A stretch of DNA of 64,000 bases from Streptomyces abyssalis (GCF_001751365.1 NZ_LJGT01000038.1:1093540-1157539); one strand, 5' to 3'; shown: positions 24,846-34,861, numbered from the stretch's first letter. Translations and numbers: made by a program. The notes: generated from the sequence alone by a model not told the origin.

Positions 24846-27548
24846 CTAGTCCCGTTCGCGGCTTCCGGTCGGCCCGCCGAACAGGCCGCCGTTGTCAGCG
24901 CCGCCGGTGTTCCCGCCGTTCGCGCCGCCGGTGTTCCCGCCGTTGGCGCCGCCGGTGTTCCCACCGTCCTGGCCCTGGTCGTTTCCGCCGTCCTGGCCCT
25001 GGTCCTGGCCGGCGGTCTGGCCCTGGTCGTTGCAGACGAACGGGTTGTCACACGTGCCCGAGGGCGACGGCGACTGGGACGGCGACTGCGACGGGTCCTG
25101 CGACGGGTCCTGCGAGGGAGTGTCCGTCGGGCTGGGTGTCGGCGACGGGCTGGCCCCGACACCGAAGACCGGCTCGCCGATCGGTTCGGGGGCCGGGAAG
25201 GACTTGGCCGGCGTGCCCGACAGGGCGCCCGTCATGTACTCGGTCCAGATCTCGGCGGGGAAGGACGCGCCGTGGATGGACTCCTGTCCGCCCACGCCGT
25301 ACATCTTCTGGAACTTCTGCACCTTGGCCTTGTCGTTGACGCGCCACATGCCGATCGACGTGGACAGCTGCGGCGTGTAACCGGCGAACCAGGCCGACTT
25401 GTTGTCGTCCGTCGTACCGGTCTTGCCCGCCGCGGGACGGCCGAGCGCGCTCGCGGCCTTGCCGGTGCCGTCCTGGACGACCGTCTCCAGCACATTGGTG
25501 ACGTTGTCGGCCACGCGGGCCTCGAAGGCGCTCTTGACCTGCTTCTGGTGCGTGTAGACGTCCTCGCCGTCCTTCTCGACCCGCTTGACGGAGTACGGCT
25601 CGGACTTCATGCCGCTGCTGGCGAAGGTTCCGTAGGCGTTGGCCATGCGGATGGCGCTCGGAGCCGACGTGCCCAGCGAGAAGGTCGGAGTGGTGCGGGC
25701 GAGGCTGTCCTCGTTGAGGCCGGCGTCGATCGCCGCGGCCTTGACCTTGTCGACGCCGACGTCCATGCCGAGCTGGATGAAGGGCGTGTTGACCGATTCC
25801 TTCATGGCCTCACGCAGGTTGATCCGGCCCATGCTCTGGTTGCCGTCGTTGCGCTGACGCCACTCCTTGCCTTCCTCGTTCTGCCAGATGGTGCGGTTGT
25901 AGTTGCGCAGCTTGATCTTGTTGTCGCCGTTGTAGACGCTCTTGGGCGAGACAGGCGTACGGGCCTCGCTGCCCTGGACTTCCGGGCCCTTCGGGTTGCG
26001 TACGCCGTCGCGCATCGCCGAGGCGAGGACGAACGGCTTGAACGTGGAGCCGACCTGGACGCCTGTGTAGTCGGCGTTGTTCGTGAAGTGCGTGGTCGCG
26101 TCGTCGCCGCCGTACATGGCGACGATCGCGCCGTCGTTCGGCTTCACCGAAGCGCCGCCGAACTGAACGTACTTGTCGACCTCGCGATCCTCGGGCTTGA
26201 TGTTCGCGTCGCGCACCTTCTTCACCGCGGCGGCCATGTCGGCCATCTTCTTCTTGTCGAAGGTGGTGTGGATGCGCAGGCCGCCCTGCTTGAGCTCCCG
26301 GTCGGAGATGTCGCTGTTGGCGGTGATGTAGTTGTTGACGACGTCGACCATGTAGCCCTTCTGGCCCTTGAGTTCGGTCGACTTCTTCGGCTGCTTCGGC
26401 ATCGGGAACTTCGTGTACTCGGCGCGCGTCGCCTTGGACAGCCGGCCCGTCTGCACCTCACGGTCCAGCGTCCAGCTCCAACGGGCCTTGGCCCGCTCGA
26501 AGTTCTTCTCCTTCGTGGCCGCCGAACCGATGCCGCCCGCGGGGTCGTAGAGGTTCGGGCCGTTGAGCGTCGCGGAGAGGAACGCGGACTCGCTCGGGTT
26601 CAGGTCCTTGGCGTCCTTGCGGTAGTACGCCTGGGCCGCGGCCTGGATGCCGTACGCGCCGCGCCCGTAGTAGCCGGTGTTGAGGTAACCCTCGAGGATC
26701 TTCTGCTTCTTCTCCGTCGCACCGACCTTGATGGAGATGAACAGTTCCTTGACCTTACGCGTGATCGTCTGCGACTGGTCGAGGTAGGTGTTCTTCACGT
26801 ACTGCTGGGTGATCGTCGAACCGGACTGGGTGTCGCCGCCCAGCGCCATCCTGCCCACCGCGCGGACGATGCCGACGGGGTCGACGCCCGGGTCCTCGTA
26901 GAAGGACTCGTTCTCCGCCGCGATGACCGCGTTCTGCATGGACTTGGGGATCTGGGCGAGCGGCACGATCTGCCGGTTCTGGTCGCCGCCGCCGGCGACG
27001 ACCATCTGCTTGCCGTTGGCCCAGTAGTAGACGTTCTTCTGCTGCTTGGTCGCCTCGTTCTGGTCGGGAACACCGACCATCGCCAGCGCGATGCCGGAGA
27101 GCCCGATGATCAGCCCGAGGAAGCCGGCGAAGGAGCCGAGCACGAGCTTCCACGACGGCACCCAGCGGCCGAAGCCGGCCTTGTTCCAGCGTGGGTAGTC
27201 GATGAACCTCTTTCTGGGAGGGGGCTGGAAGCGCCCGCCGCCCCTGCCGTACGGGCCGCCGCCGCCACGGCCTCCCGCGCCGCCCGCACGCCGGCCACCA
27301 CCGCCCATGCCGCCGGCGGCCATCCCGGCCCCGGCTCCCGCTGCGGCCCCCGCGCCGGCTGCCCGGCGCCGTCCGCCGCCGCCACTTCCGCGCGGTGCCG
27401 CTCTGCGGGCGTCGGCGCGCCCGCCGTACGAGCTTGAAGCGCCACCCCTGGGCGGCGGGGCGGAACGACGGCCGGTGCCGGGTGACGGCTGCGGCTGCGC
27501 TGCGCGCCGGCCGCGCCCCTGTGGCGGCTTTCGACGGTGCTCGCTCAT
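24846..27548 (-). CDS. Class A penicillin-binding protein
   Basis: A 900-residue bifunctional peptidoglycan synthase. After a long basic Gly/Arg-rich cytoplasmic N-terminus there is one membrane helix (about 140-162). The GT51 glycosyltransferase domain (about 190-380) has ENESFYEDPG and GSTITQQYVKN. The transpeptidase domain (about 450-780) has STFK (about residue 500), SVN and KTGT (about 706). The C-terminal tail is low complexity, with repeated GGN-TGGAN and Gln-Asp-Gly units. ATG 27548 (MSEHRRKPP) is chosen; upstream frame is unconserved. It diverges from padR. Confidence 0.95.
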   Translation of the reverse strand: MSEHRRKPPQGRGRRAAQPQPSPGTGRRSAPPPRGGASSSYGGRADARRAAPRGSGGGGRRRAAGAGAAAGAGAGMAAGGMGGGGRRAGGAGGRGGGGPYGRGGGRFQPPPRKRFIDYPRWNKAGFGRWVPSWKLVLGSFAGFLGLIIGLSGIALAMVGVPDQNEATKQQKNVYYWANGKQMVVAGGGDQNRQIVPLAQIPKSMQNAVIAAENESFYEDPGVDPVGIVRAVGRMALGGDTQSGSTITQQYVKNTYLDQSQTITRKVKELFISIKVGATEKKQKILEGYLNTGYYGRGAYGIQAAAQAYYRKDAKDLNPSESAFLSATLNGPNLYDPAGGIGSAATKEKNFERAKARWSWTLDREVQTGRLSKATRAEYTKFPMPKQPKKSTELKGQKGYMVDVVNNYITANSDISDRELKQGGLRIHTTFDKKKMADMAAAVKKVRDANIKPEDREVDKYVQFGGASVKPNDGAIVAMYGGDDATTHFTNNADYTGVQVGSTFKPFVLASAMRDGVRNPKGPEVQGSEARTPVSPKSVYNGDNKIKLRNYNRTIWQNEEGKEWRQRNDGNQSMGRINLREAMKESVNTPFIQLGMDVGVDKVKAAAIDAGLNEDSLARTTPTFSLGTSAPSAIRMANAYGTFASSGMKSEPYSVKRVEKDGEDVYTHQKQVKSAFEARVADNVTNVLETVVQDGTGKAASALGRPAAGKTGTTDDNKSAWFAGYTPQLSTSIGMWRVNDKAKVQKFQKMYGVGGQESIHGASFPAEIWTEYMTGALSGTPAKSFPAPEPIGEPVFGVGASPSPTPSPTDTPSQDPSQDPSQSPSQSPSPSGTCDNPFVCNDQGQTAGQDQGQDGGNDQGQDGGNTGGANGGNTGGANGGNTGGADNGGLFGGPTGSRERD

Positions 27549-27758
27549 GGAACAGCTACTCCTCGGGCAGGCGCTCGCGCCTGAAGGTGGCAGTTGACGT
27601 CTGGTCCCCCCGAGCGCGGCCCGCGGACGCTCGGTCTGCCGGTCGCACTGCACCCAGGACGATGACGCGCGCGGGCGTCTTCTGGTTCCCGGTGGTGGTC
27701 TGCACGCGCACAGACTACGCAGATCCAAAACACCCGTCGCCGGGCATTCATCTCAATC

Positions 27759-27773
27759 GAGGCAAGTTGCCTC
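27759..27773. promoter_or_regulatory. Inverted repeat upstream of the PBP gene
   Basis: GAGGCAA-G-TTGCCTC, a 7-bp perfect dyad. It could be an operator for the PBP gene or for the divergent padR gene; the binding protein is unknown. Confidence 0.45.
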
Positions 27774-27845
27774 CAACTAATCAGAGATGTGAGTCCCTTC
27801 ACCCACTCCCCACTTGTCGCTCCGTGAGCATCGCTCTATCGTTCT

Positions 27846-27866
27846 GATGTATCGAGCCGATACATC
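27846..27866. promoter_or_regulatory. Candidate PadR operator
   Basis: GATGTATCG-AGC-CGATACATC is a perfect 9-bp dyad with the ATGT...ACAT ends typical of PadR-family operators, 53 bp upstream of the padR start. It suggests autorepression and control of the downstream ino1 gene. Confidence 0.75.
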
Positions 27867-27918
27867 GGCGCGACACAAGCAGGCAGCCGGGGCGGGGAGT
27901 CGAGGGGGGCGGTGCGGA

Positions 27919-28611
27919 ATGAGCAGGCGCTCGGGGATCCTTGAGTTCGCCGTACTCGGGCTGCTCCGTGAATCGCCCATGCACGGTTATGAGCTGCGAA
28001 AACGGCTCAACACCTCGCTGGGAGTCTTCCGCGCCTTCAGTTACGGATCGCTCTACCCGTGCCTCAAGACCCTTGTGGAGCGCGGGTGGTTGACCGAGGA
28101 GCACGAGACGGCCGCACCGTCCCAGGAGGGCGAGCGGCAGGACCGGCAGGCCTCGCTGACCGGACGCCGGGCAAAAATCGTCTACAAACTCACGGCGGCC
28201 GGAAAAGAACACTTCGAGGAGCTTCTTTCACACACCGGACCGGACGCGTGGGAAGACGAACACTTCGGTGTCCGTTTCGCCTTCTTCGGGCAGACCTCGC
28301 GGGACGTGCGGATGCGCGTGCTGGAGGGACGCCGCAGCCGCCTGGAGGAGCGGCTCGCGAAGATGCGCGCCTCACTCGCCCGCACACGGGAACGGCTCGA
28401 CGACTACACCCTCGAACTGCAGCGCCACGGAATGGAATCCGTAGAGCGCGAAGTCCGCTGGCTCACCGAACTCATCGAGACCGAGCGGACCGGGCGCGAC
28501 CTGGAGGCCGGCGACGACGCCGTACCTCCGCCGCGCCGGCCAGGAGACGCGGGAGGCAGGCCCCGGCACAGGGGTGGCACCCCGCCGGATCCGTCCGACG
28601 ACACCGCATGA
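27919..28611 (+). CDS. PadR-family transcriptional regulator
   Basis: A 230-residue repressor. The winged-helix domain (residues 1-110) has [24 protein letters not shown] and [18 protein letters not shown] long helical C-terminal dimerisation domain follows (about 120-200) with a Pro/Arg-rich tail. An acidic/Gln-rich insert in the wing ([17 protein letters not shown]) is common in Streptomyces. The start is ATG 27919, preceded by GGGGGGCGG. It is 49 bp upstream of ino1 on the same strand and downstream of a palindrome it probably binds. Confidence 0.92.
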   Translation: MSRRSGILEFAVLGLLRESPMHGYELRKRLNTSLGVFRAFSYGSLYPCLKTLVERGWLTEEHETAAPSQEGERQDRQASLTGRRAKIVYKLTAAGKEHFEELLSHTGPDAWEDEHFGVRFAFFGQTSRDVRMRVLEGRRSRLEERLAKMRASLARTRERLDDYTLELQRHGMESVEREVRWLTELIETERTGRDLEAGDDAVPPPRRPGDAGGRPRHRGGTPPDPSDDTA

Positions 28612-28660
28612 GGCCCCGTACGAACGCGGCCTCACCGACCAGAAACAGGGAGCAACCGGA

Positions 28661-29743
28661 ATGGGTTCGGTTCGTGTAGCCATCGCAGGCGTGGGCAACT
28701 GCGCCGCCTCGCTCGTGCAGGGCGTCGAGTACTACAAGGACGCCGACCCGGGCAGCAAGGTGCCGGGCCTGATGCACGTCCAGTTCGGCGAATACCACGT
28801 GCGTGACGTGGAGTTCGTCGCCGCCTTCGACGTCGACGGCAAGAAGGTCGGCCTCGACCTGGCGGACGCCATCGGCGCGAGTGAGAACAACACCATCAAC
28901 ATCTGCGACGTGCCGCCCTCCGGGGTGACCGTGGAGCGCGGACACACGCTCGACGGGCTCGGCAGGTACTACCGCGAGACCATCGAGGAGTCCGACGCCG
29001 CGCCCGTCGACGTCGTACGCGCCCTGCGGGAAGCCGAGGCCGACGTCCTGGTCTGCTATCTGCCCGTGGGCTCGCAGGAGGCCGTCGAGTTCTACGCCCA
29101 GTGCGCGGTCGACGCGGGCGTCGCCTTCGTCAACGCGCTGCCCGTCTTCATCGCCGGTACGAAGGAGTGGGCGGACAAGTTCACCGAGGCCGGCGTGCCG
29201 GTCGTCGGCGACGACATCAAGTCCCAGGTGGGCGCGACGATCACGCACCGCGTGATGGCCAGGCTCTTCGAGGACCGCGGCGTGATCCTCGACCGCACCA
29301 TGCAGCTGAACGTCGGCGGCAACATGGACTTCAAGAACATGCTGGAGCGCGACCGGCTGGAGTCGAAGAAGATCTCCAAGACGCAGGCCGTGACCTCCCA
29401 GATCCGCGACCGCGAACTGGGCGCCGACAACGTGCACATCGGCCCCTCCGACTACGTCGCCTGGCTCGACGACCGCAAGTGGGCCTATGTGCGGCTGGAG
29501 GGGCGCGCCTTCGGCGACGTACCGCTCAACCTCGAGTACAAGCTGGAGGTCTGGGACTCGCCGAACTCCGCCGGCGTCATCATCGACGCACTGCGCGCCG
29601 CGAAGATCGCGAAGGACCGGGGCATCGGCGGGCCGATCCTCTCGGCCTCCTCGTACTTCATGAAGTCGCCGCCGGTGCAGTACTACGACGACGAGGCGCG
29701 GGAGCTCGTCCAGGCGTTCATCGACGGCAAGACGGAGCGCTAG
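28661..29743 (+). CDS. ino1: Inositol-3-phosphate synthase
   Basis: A 360-residue NAD-dependent enzyme converting glucose-6-phosphate to myo-inositol-3-phosphate, the entry to phosphatidylinositol and mycothiol. The nucleotide site is at the N-terminus ([22 protein letters not shown]). The family segments [46 protein letters not shown] and [27 protein letters not shown] text are present. ATG 28661 has GGGAG upstream. Co-directional with padR, so probably controlled by it. A GC-rich hairpin follows. Confidence 0.95.
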   Translation: MGSVRVAIAGVGNCAASLVQGVEYYKDADPGSKVPGLMHVQFGEYHVRDVEFVAAFDVDGKKVGLDLADAIGASENNTINICDVPPSGVTVERGHTLDGLGRYYRETIEESDAAPVDVVRALREAEADVLVCYLPVGSQEAVEFYAQCAVDAGVAFVNALPVFIAGTKEWADKFTEAGVPVVGDDIKSQVGATITHRVMARLFEDRGVILDRTMQLNVGGNMDFKNMLERDRLESKKISKTQAVTSQIRDRELGADNVHIGPSDYVAWLDDRKWAYVRLEGRAFGDVPLNLEYKLEVWDSPNSAGVIIDALRAAKIAKDRGIGGPILSASSYFMKSPPVQYYDDEARELVQAFIDGKTER

Positions 29744-29757
29744 CGCCGTGCCCCGCC

Positions 29758-29780
29758 GGGGCGCCCCCTGGGGGTGCCCC
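29758..29780 (+). terminator. Terminator downstream of ino1
   Basis: GGGGCGCCCC-CTG-GGGGTGCCCC, a 10-bp stem with one G-U pair, 15 bp after the ino1 stop and ahead of the convergent racemase-like gene. Confidence 0.7.
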
Positions 29781-29844
29781 GGGCCAGGGCCCGGGCCCGG
29801 GGCGGTGACCCGGGCCGTTGCGGCGGGGGCCTGACTCCGCCCGC

Positions 29845-30876
29845 TCAGCGGTCGACGGTGCGGTCCACCATCGTCGTCGTGTGCCGCAGCTGTGCCGCCA
29901 GCTCTTCGCCGACCTTCGGCTCGGACGCCTCCGCCGGTACGAACAGGATCGACATCTGCATGTGCGGCGGCTCCGCGAACCACCGCTGCTTGCCGCCCCA
30001 CAGGAACGGCGAGAGGTTCCGGTTCACCGTCGCCAGCCCCGCACGCGCGACTCCCTTCGCGCGGGACGTCATCCCCTGCAGCGCCTTCGGCGACTCCAGC
30101 CCCACGCCGTGCGACGTGCCGCCGGCGACGACCACGAGCCATCCGTCGCCCGGAGCCTTCTGCTGCCGGTAGCCGAACCGGTCGCCCTTCACGACGCGCG
30201 TGACGTCCAGGATCGAACCCCGGTACTCCGTGGCCGTGTGATCCCCCAGCCACAGCCTCGTACCGATACGCGCCCTGAAGTTCGTGCGCGGGAACTGCTG
30301 TTGAAGCCTGGCGAACTCGTCCGGACCCAGGTGGGAGACGAACATCGTCTCCAGCGGCAGCCTCGCGGCGCGCAGCCGGTCCATCCAGCCGATGACCTCC
30401 TCGACCGCGTCCGAACCGTCCGTGCGGTCCAGCGGAAGGTGGATCGCGAAGCCCTCCAGCCGCACCTCGTCGATCGCGGCGTGCAGCTTCGGCAGATCCT
30501 CCTCGCTGACCCCGTGGCGCTTCATGCTGCTCATGACCTCGATGACGACGCGTGCGCCCCGCATCAGGCCGACGCCCTCGACCGAGGAGACCGAGCGGAT
30601 CGCGCGGTCGGGCAGCGGCACCGGCTCCTCGTCCTTGCGGAACGGGGTGAGCACCAGCAGGTCGCCGCCGAAGAAGTCCTTCATGCGGGCGGCCTCGTAA
30701 GTCGTGCCGACGGCGAGGACGTCGCTGCCGAAACGGGTGGCTTCGTCGGCCAGCCGCTCATGGCCGAAGCCGTAGCCATTGCCCTTGCAGACCGGGACGA
30801 GGCCCGGGTACTGCTGGATCACCGACTGCTGGTGCGCCCGCCAGCGATCGGTATCGACGTAGAGGGTGAGCGCCAT
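29845..30876 (-). CDS. Alanine-racemase-like PLP protein
   Basis: A 343-residue protein with an N-terminal PLP-barrel of the alanine-racemase type; the likely PLP lysine is in PVCKGNGYGFG (about residue 31). It lacks the full length and C-terminal domain pattern of a standard Alr, so catalytic identity is uncertain. It lies 90 bp downstream of the femX gene on the same strand, suggesting a shared role in amino-acid supply for peptidoglycan cross-bridges. GAAAGGTTCC precedes the ATG. Confidence 0.8.
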   Translation of the reverse strand: MALTLYVDTDRWRAHQQSVIQQYPGLVPVCKGNGYGFGHERLADEATRFGSDVLAVGTTYEAARMKDFFGGDLLVLTPFRKDEEPVPLPDRAIRSVSSVEGVGLMRGARVVIEVMSSMKRHGVSEEDLPKLHAAIDEVRLEGFAIHLPLDRTDGSDAVEEVIGWMDRLRAARLPLETMFVSHLGPDEFARLQQQFPRTNFRARIGTRLWLGDHTATEYRGSILDVTRVVKGDRFGYRQQKAPGDGWLVVVAGGTSHGVGLESPKALQGMTSRAKGVARAGLATVNRNLSPFLWGGKQRWFAEPPHMQMSILFVPAEASEPKVGEELAAQLRHTTTMVDRTVDR

Positions 30877-30966
30877 GGCCGGTAGGGAACCTTTCTTCCG
30901 TCTCTCGTCTCGGTCGGTCTGATCGCGCCGTCTGTCGAGAGGCTGACGGCGCGGCGGGCCGCGCCG

Positions 30967-32085
30967 TCAGCGTCGCGACATGTAGATGTCGAGCGCCTTG
31001 TGCAGCAGCTTGTTCAGCGGGAAGTCCCACTCCCCGAGATACTCGGCGGCCTCTCCCCCGGTGCCCACCTTGAACTGGATCAGCCCGAAGAGGTGGTCGG
31101 ACTCGTCCAGCGAATCGCTGATGCCGCGAAGGTCGTAGACGCTCGCCCCCAGGGCGTACGCATCCTGGAGCATGCGCCACTGCATCGCGTTCGACGGCCG
31201 CACCTCACGCTTGTGGTTGGCCGACGCTCCGTACGAGTACCACACATGGCCGCCCACGATCAGCATCGTGGCGGCAGCGATCCGTTCGCCCTCGTGCTCG
31301 GCGAAGTACAGCCGCATCCGGTTCGGGTCCTCGGCGTTGAGGACCTTCCACATGCGTTCGAAGTAGGACCTGGGCCGCGGACGGAACTTGTCGCGCTCGG
31401 CGGTGATCTCGTACAGCCGCTGCCAGTCGTCCAGATCCTGCAGCCCGCCCTGTACGACCTCGACGCCCGCCTTGTCGGCCTTCTTGATGTTGCGCCGCCA
31501 CAGCTGGTTGAAGCCCCTGTGGACATCCTCCAGGGACCGTCCCTCCAGCGGCACTTGGAAGACGTAGCGCGGCTGCACGTCGCCGAAGCCGGCGCCGCCG
31601 TCCTCGCCCTGCTGCCAGCCCATCCGGCGCAGCCTGTCCGCGACTTCGAAGGCGTGCGGCTCGATGTGCGTCGCCTGCACGTCCCGCAGCCGCTTCACGT
31701 CCGGGTCCTGGATGCCGCCCTTGATCGCGGGAGCGTCCCAGCGGCGGATCACCACCGGCGGGCCCATCTTCACCGAGAAGGCGCCCTGTTGCTTCAGATG
31801 CGCCAGCATCGGCCGCAGCCAGTCCTCCAGACTGGGCGAGAACCAGTCGATGACCGGCCCCTCCGGCAGATACGCCAGATACCGCTTGACCTTCGGAAGC
31901 TGCCGGTAGAGCACCAGACCCGCACCGACGAGCTCGCCGTCCCGGTCGAACCAGCCCAGATTCTCCGAGCGCCACTCGCCCTTCACATCGGCCCAGGCGG
32001 GCACCTGGCAGTGGCTCGCCGAAGGCAGGCTGCGGATGTACGCCAGATGCTGCTCACGGCTGATGGTCCTCAGGGTCAGACTCAT
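30967..32085 (-). CDS. femX: FemX-type lipid II aminoacyltransferase
   Basis: A 372-residue FemABX-family, GNAT-fold transferase that uses aminoacyl-tRNA to add the first cross-bridge residue to lipid II (glycine in S. coelicolor). Family segments include YLAYLPEGPVIDW, the tRNA/peptidyl region VFQVPLEGRSLEDVHRGFN-like, RNIKKADKAGVEV and GGHVWYSYGASANHKREVRPSN. The start ATG 32085 has GGAGGAG upstream. The gene is near the class A PBP and the racemase-like gene, within the envelope cluster. Confidence 0.88.
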   Translation of the reverse strand: MSLTLRTISREQHLAYIRSLPSASHCQVPAWADVKGEWRSENLGWFDRDGELVGAGLVLYRQLPKVKRYLAYLPEGPVIDWFSPSLEDWLRPMLAHLKQQGAFSVKMGPPVVIRRWDAPAIKGGIQDPDVKRLRDVQATHIEPHAFEVADRLRRMGWQQGEDGGAGFGDVQPRYVFQVPLEGRSLEDVHRGFNQLWRRNIKKADKAGVEVVQGGLQDLDDWQRLYEITAERDKFRPRPRSYFERMWKVLNAEDPNRMRLYFAEHEGERIAAATMLIVGGHVWYSYGASANHKREVRPSNAMQWRMLQDAYALGASVYDLRGISDSLDESDHLFGLIQFKVGTGGEAAEYLGEWDFPLNKLLHKALDIYMSRR

Positions 32086-32150
32086 GCGGGACGCTCCTCC
32101 GGGCGCAGGTGGGTGACTCGCCGGGAAGCCTACTGTGCGCGGTGGGGGGC

Positions 32151-33656
32151 TCACGTCCCGCCGCCGGGCTTCTCACGCTCCGCGGCGGGGGGCGGCGCGG
32201 ACAGCGAGCAGGACCTGCACACCGCGTCCACCGTCTCCGGCGCCGGCGCGGCCGTACGTACGAAGAGCCAGGCCGTGACCGCCGCCATGGCCAGCAGCCC
32301 CGCACAGGTCAGCATCGCGCCGTGGAAGGCCGCGTCGACGTCGGCGGGCGAACGGTACTCGTCGCCGGAGAGGCCGACGACCGACGGGATGGCGGCGACG
32401 GAGACGAGTCCGCCCGTACGGGCCGCGGCGTTGTTGATGCCGCTCGCGGTGCCCGCCCTGCCCACGTCCACGGAGTCCAGCACCGTCGCCGTGAGCGGAG
32501 CCACAAGGAGCGTCATGCCGGCGCCCAGCCCGATCCCCGCGGGCAGCACATCGGCGAAGTACGACGCGTCCGGACCGATCCTGAGCATGAGCAGCACCCC
32601 CACGGCCGCCAGCACCGGGCCCGCCGTCAGCGGGACGTGCGGCCCGATGCGCTTGCCCAGACGCGCCGCGCGGCTGGAGAAGGCCAGCATCAGCAGCGTC
32701 AGCGGCAGCAGCGCCAGCCCGGCCACCAGCGGCGAGAAACCCGCGGTGGTCTGCAGCTGCAGCACAAGGAAGAAGGACACCGCCGCCAGCGCACCGTAGA
32801 TGAGCACCGTCACCACGTTCGTGTACGAGAAAAGCCGGACCTTGAAGAGTCCGAGCGGCACCATCGGACGCGGCGAGCGGCGCTCCGCGACGACGAACGC
32901 GGCACCGAGGAGCACCGCCGCCGCACCCGTCACGAGCGCGGCGAAGGGCTGTGTCGTGGCAGCGGTCAGCGCATAGGTGAGGGAGCAGAGCGACAGCGCC
33001 GCCAGCACCGCCCCAGGAACGTCGAAGCGGCCGCTCGCAGCCTCGTCCCGGTTCTCCGGTACGTCCCGTACGGCGACGAGCACCGTCAGTGCGGCCAGCG
33101 GAAGGTTGATCAGGAACACCCAGCGCCAGCCCGGCCCGCCGGCCAGCCAGCCCCCGAGCAGCGGGCCCACGGCCCCGGCCACCCCGCCCAGACCGGCCCA
33201 TGTCCCGACGGCCGCCGCCCGGTCCTGGGGGCGGAAGACCGCCTGGATGATCGCGAGCGATCCCGGCGTCAGCAGCGCGCCGCCCACGCCCTGCAGGCCC
33301 CGGGCGCCGACCAGCAGCGGCGCGCTCGGCGCGAGCCCGCACATCGCCGACGACACGGCGAACCACAGCACACCGATGACGAAGACCCGCCGCCGCCCGT
33401 ACCGGTCGCCGAGGGAGCCGCCCAGCAGGATCAGCCCGGCGAGCGTCAGCAGGTACGCGTTCACCGCCCACTGCAGTCCCGCCAGGTCCGAGTCCAGATC
33501 GGCGCCGATGCGGGGCAGCGCCACGTTCACGGCCGTACCGTCCAGCAGCACCATGCTCGATCCGAGGACCGTCGCGAACAGCACCCGGCGCCCGGTGGCC
33601 CCTGACAGGGCCACTTCGCCGGCGCGCGGAGCGTCCTTGGCATCCATGGCATCCAT
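32151..33656 (-). CDS. MFS drug exporter, DHA2/EmrB type
   Basis: A 501-residue transporter with about 14 helices. Signatures: VLLDGTAVNVALPRIGADL in helix 1, LGGSLGDRYGRRRVFV in loop 2-3, and motif C GPLLGGWLA. It exports drugs or lipophilic compounds by proton antiport in related proteins; the substrate here is unknown. A cysteine-containing C-terminal tail (CRSCSLSAPPP) is unusual. The start is uncertain: ATG 33656, 33647 or upstream 33683. It is upstream of femX on the same strand. Confidence 0.88.
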   Translation of the reverse strand: MDAMDAKDAPRAGEVALSGATGRRVLFATVLGSSMVLLDGTAVNVALPRIGADLDSDLAGLQWAVNAYLLTLAGLILLGGSLGDRYGRRRVFVIGVLWFAVSSAMCGLAPSAPLLVGARGLQGVGGALLTPGSLAIIQAVFRPQDRAAAVGTWAGLGGVAGAVGPLLGGWLAGGPGWRWVFLINLPLAALTVLVAVRDVPENRDEAASGRFDVPGAVLAALSLCSLTYALTAATTQPFAALVTGAAAVLLGAAFVVAERRSPRPMVPLGLFKVRLFSYTNVVTVLIYGALAAVSFFLVLQLQTTAGFSPLVAGLALLPLTLLMLAFSSRAARLGKRIGPHVPLTAGPVLAAVGVLLMLRIGPDASYFADVLPAGIGLGAGMTLLVAPLTATVLDSVDVGRAGTASGINNAAARTGGLVSVAAIPSVVGLSGDEYRSPADVDAAFHGAMLTCAGLLAMAAVTAWLFVRTAAPAPETVDAVCRSCSLSAPPPAAEREKPGGGT

Positions 33657-33887
33657 CCTGCTGCCCGGGGCCGGGACCGGCACCGCCGCGTACGCGCGTG
33701 CGCGGGTTTCCGGCCGGTTCGCGGCGGCTCTTCAGCGGCTCTTCAGCGGCCGCCGTACGGGCGGGAAGGGCCGGGGACGGCGCGCACATGCCGTACCACG
33801 CCGATCTCGTCATCATGGAACCGCCGGGCGGTCCGGACCTCTTCCCGGGGAGGACCGCAGGAGACAGCAGGAAAGGGGGACGACGCC

Positions 33888-34832
33888 ATGGAGCTCTTCC
33901 CGCCCCTGCCGCTCAGCGAGTGGCGGGACACCAAGGAGACCCTGCACCGCTTCGAACAGCTCATCGGCAAGATCCGCCTCACGTCGAGCAGCCGCCGCAA
34001 CCACTGGTGGAACGTGCCGTTCCACATCACCGGGCGCGGCATCACCACACGCCCCATGGGCCAGGCCGACGGCAACCCCGTCTTCACCATCGACTTCGAC
34101 TTCGTCGACCACCAGCTCATCGTCTCGGCGCTCGACGGGACGGCCGTCTCCTTCCCGCTCCTCGGCCAGTCCGTGGCCTCCTTCCGCAGGCACACCCTGG
34201 AGACGCTCGCCGATCTCGGCATACATGCCGAGATCCCGCACCCCGAGCCCTTCGACCTGCCCGACTCCTCCAGGCCCTTCGCCATGGACACCGAGCACGC
34301 CACGTACGACCCGGAGCACGCCAACCGCTACTGGCAGGTCCTCAGCCAGGTCGCGCTGGTGCTCGAGGAGTTCGCCGCACGCTTCTCCGGCAAGTGCAGC
34401 GCCGTACACCACTTCTGGCACACGTTCGACCTCGCATACACCCGCTTCTCCGGCAGGCACGTCGAACAGCCGCCCCAGGTGGACTCCGTGACCCGCGAGG
34501 CGTACTCGCGCGAGGTGACCAGCTTCGGCTTCTGGTTCGGCGACGACTCCTTCGCCGAGCCCGCCTTCTACGCCTACGCCGCACCGGAACCGGCCGGACT
34601 GGAGCTGGAGCCGCTCACGCCGCAGGCCGCACGCTGGGTCGCGCAGAACGGCGGCCACCTCGCCCTGCTGCGCTACGACGACGTGCGCGCCCTCGACGAC
34701 CCGCGCCGGGCCCTGCTCGACTTCTACGAGAGCGCCTACCGGGCGGCCGCGTCCCGTGCCGACTGGGACATCGAGGCGTTCACCAGCCCGGACGGCATCA
34801 CGGATCAGCAGCTGGTCGCCCAGCACCGCTGA
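33888..34832 (+). CDS. DUF5996-family protein
   Basis: A 314-residue soluble protein of the widespread actinobacterial DUF5996 family, with FPPLPLSEWRDTKETLHRF at the N-terminus, HWWNVPFHITGRGITT, a conserved HHFWHTFDLAYTRFSG and FGFWFGDD near the middle. Its function is unknown. ATG 33888 is preceded by GGGGGAC. In the upstream gap, GCGGCTCTTCA is directly repeated (about 33723-33744). It ends in front of a strong hairpin shared with the convergent UBP-finger gene. Confidence 0.85.
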   Translation: MELFPPLPLSEWRDTKETLHRFEQLIGKIRLTSSSRRNHWWNVPFHITGRGITTRPMGQADGNPVFTIDFDFVDHQLIVSALDGTAVSFPLLGQSVASFRRHTLETLADLGIHAEIPHPEPFDLPDSSRPFAMDTEHATYDPEHANRYWQVLSQVALVLEEFAARFSGKCSAVHHFWHTFDLAYTRFSGRHVEQPPQVDSVTREAYSREVTSFGFWFGDDSFAEPAFYAYAAPEPAGLELEPLTPQAARWVAQNGGHLALLRYDDVRALDDPRRALLDFYESAYRAAASRADWDIEAFTSPDGITDQQLVAQHR

Positions 34833-34861
34833 CCGCTGGCCTGCGCCCCGGCGGGCTGCGA

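Larger units (their letters stand above)
27549..27918. promoter_or_regulatory. PBP-padR divergent control region
   Basis: A 370-bp gap, A/T-richer than its surroundings from about 27700. It carries two inverted repeats (27759-27773 and 27846-27866) and must hold both promoters. No additional gene is supported. Confidence 0.6.

Noticed and set aside
24825..27437. 870-residue plus-strand frame opposite the class A PBP
   Set aside because: Antisense to a PBP with all catalytic motifs; no independent start or domain.
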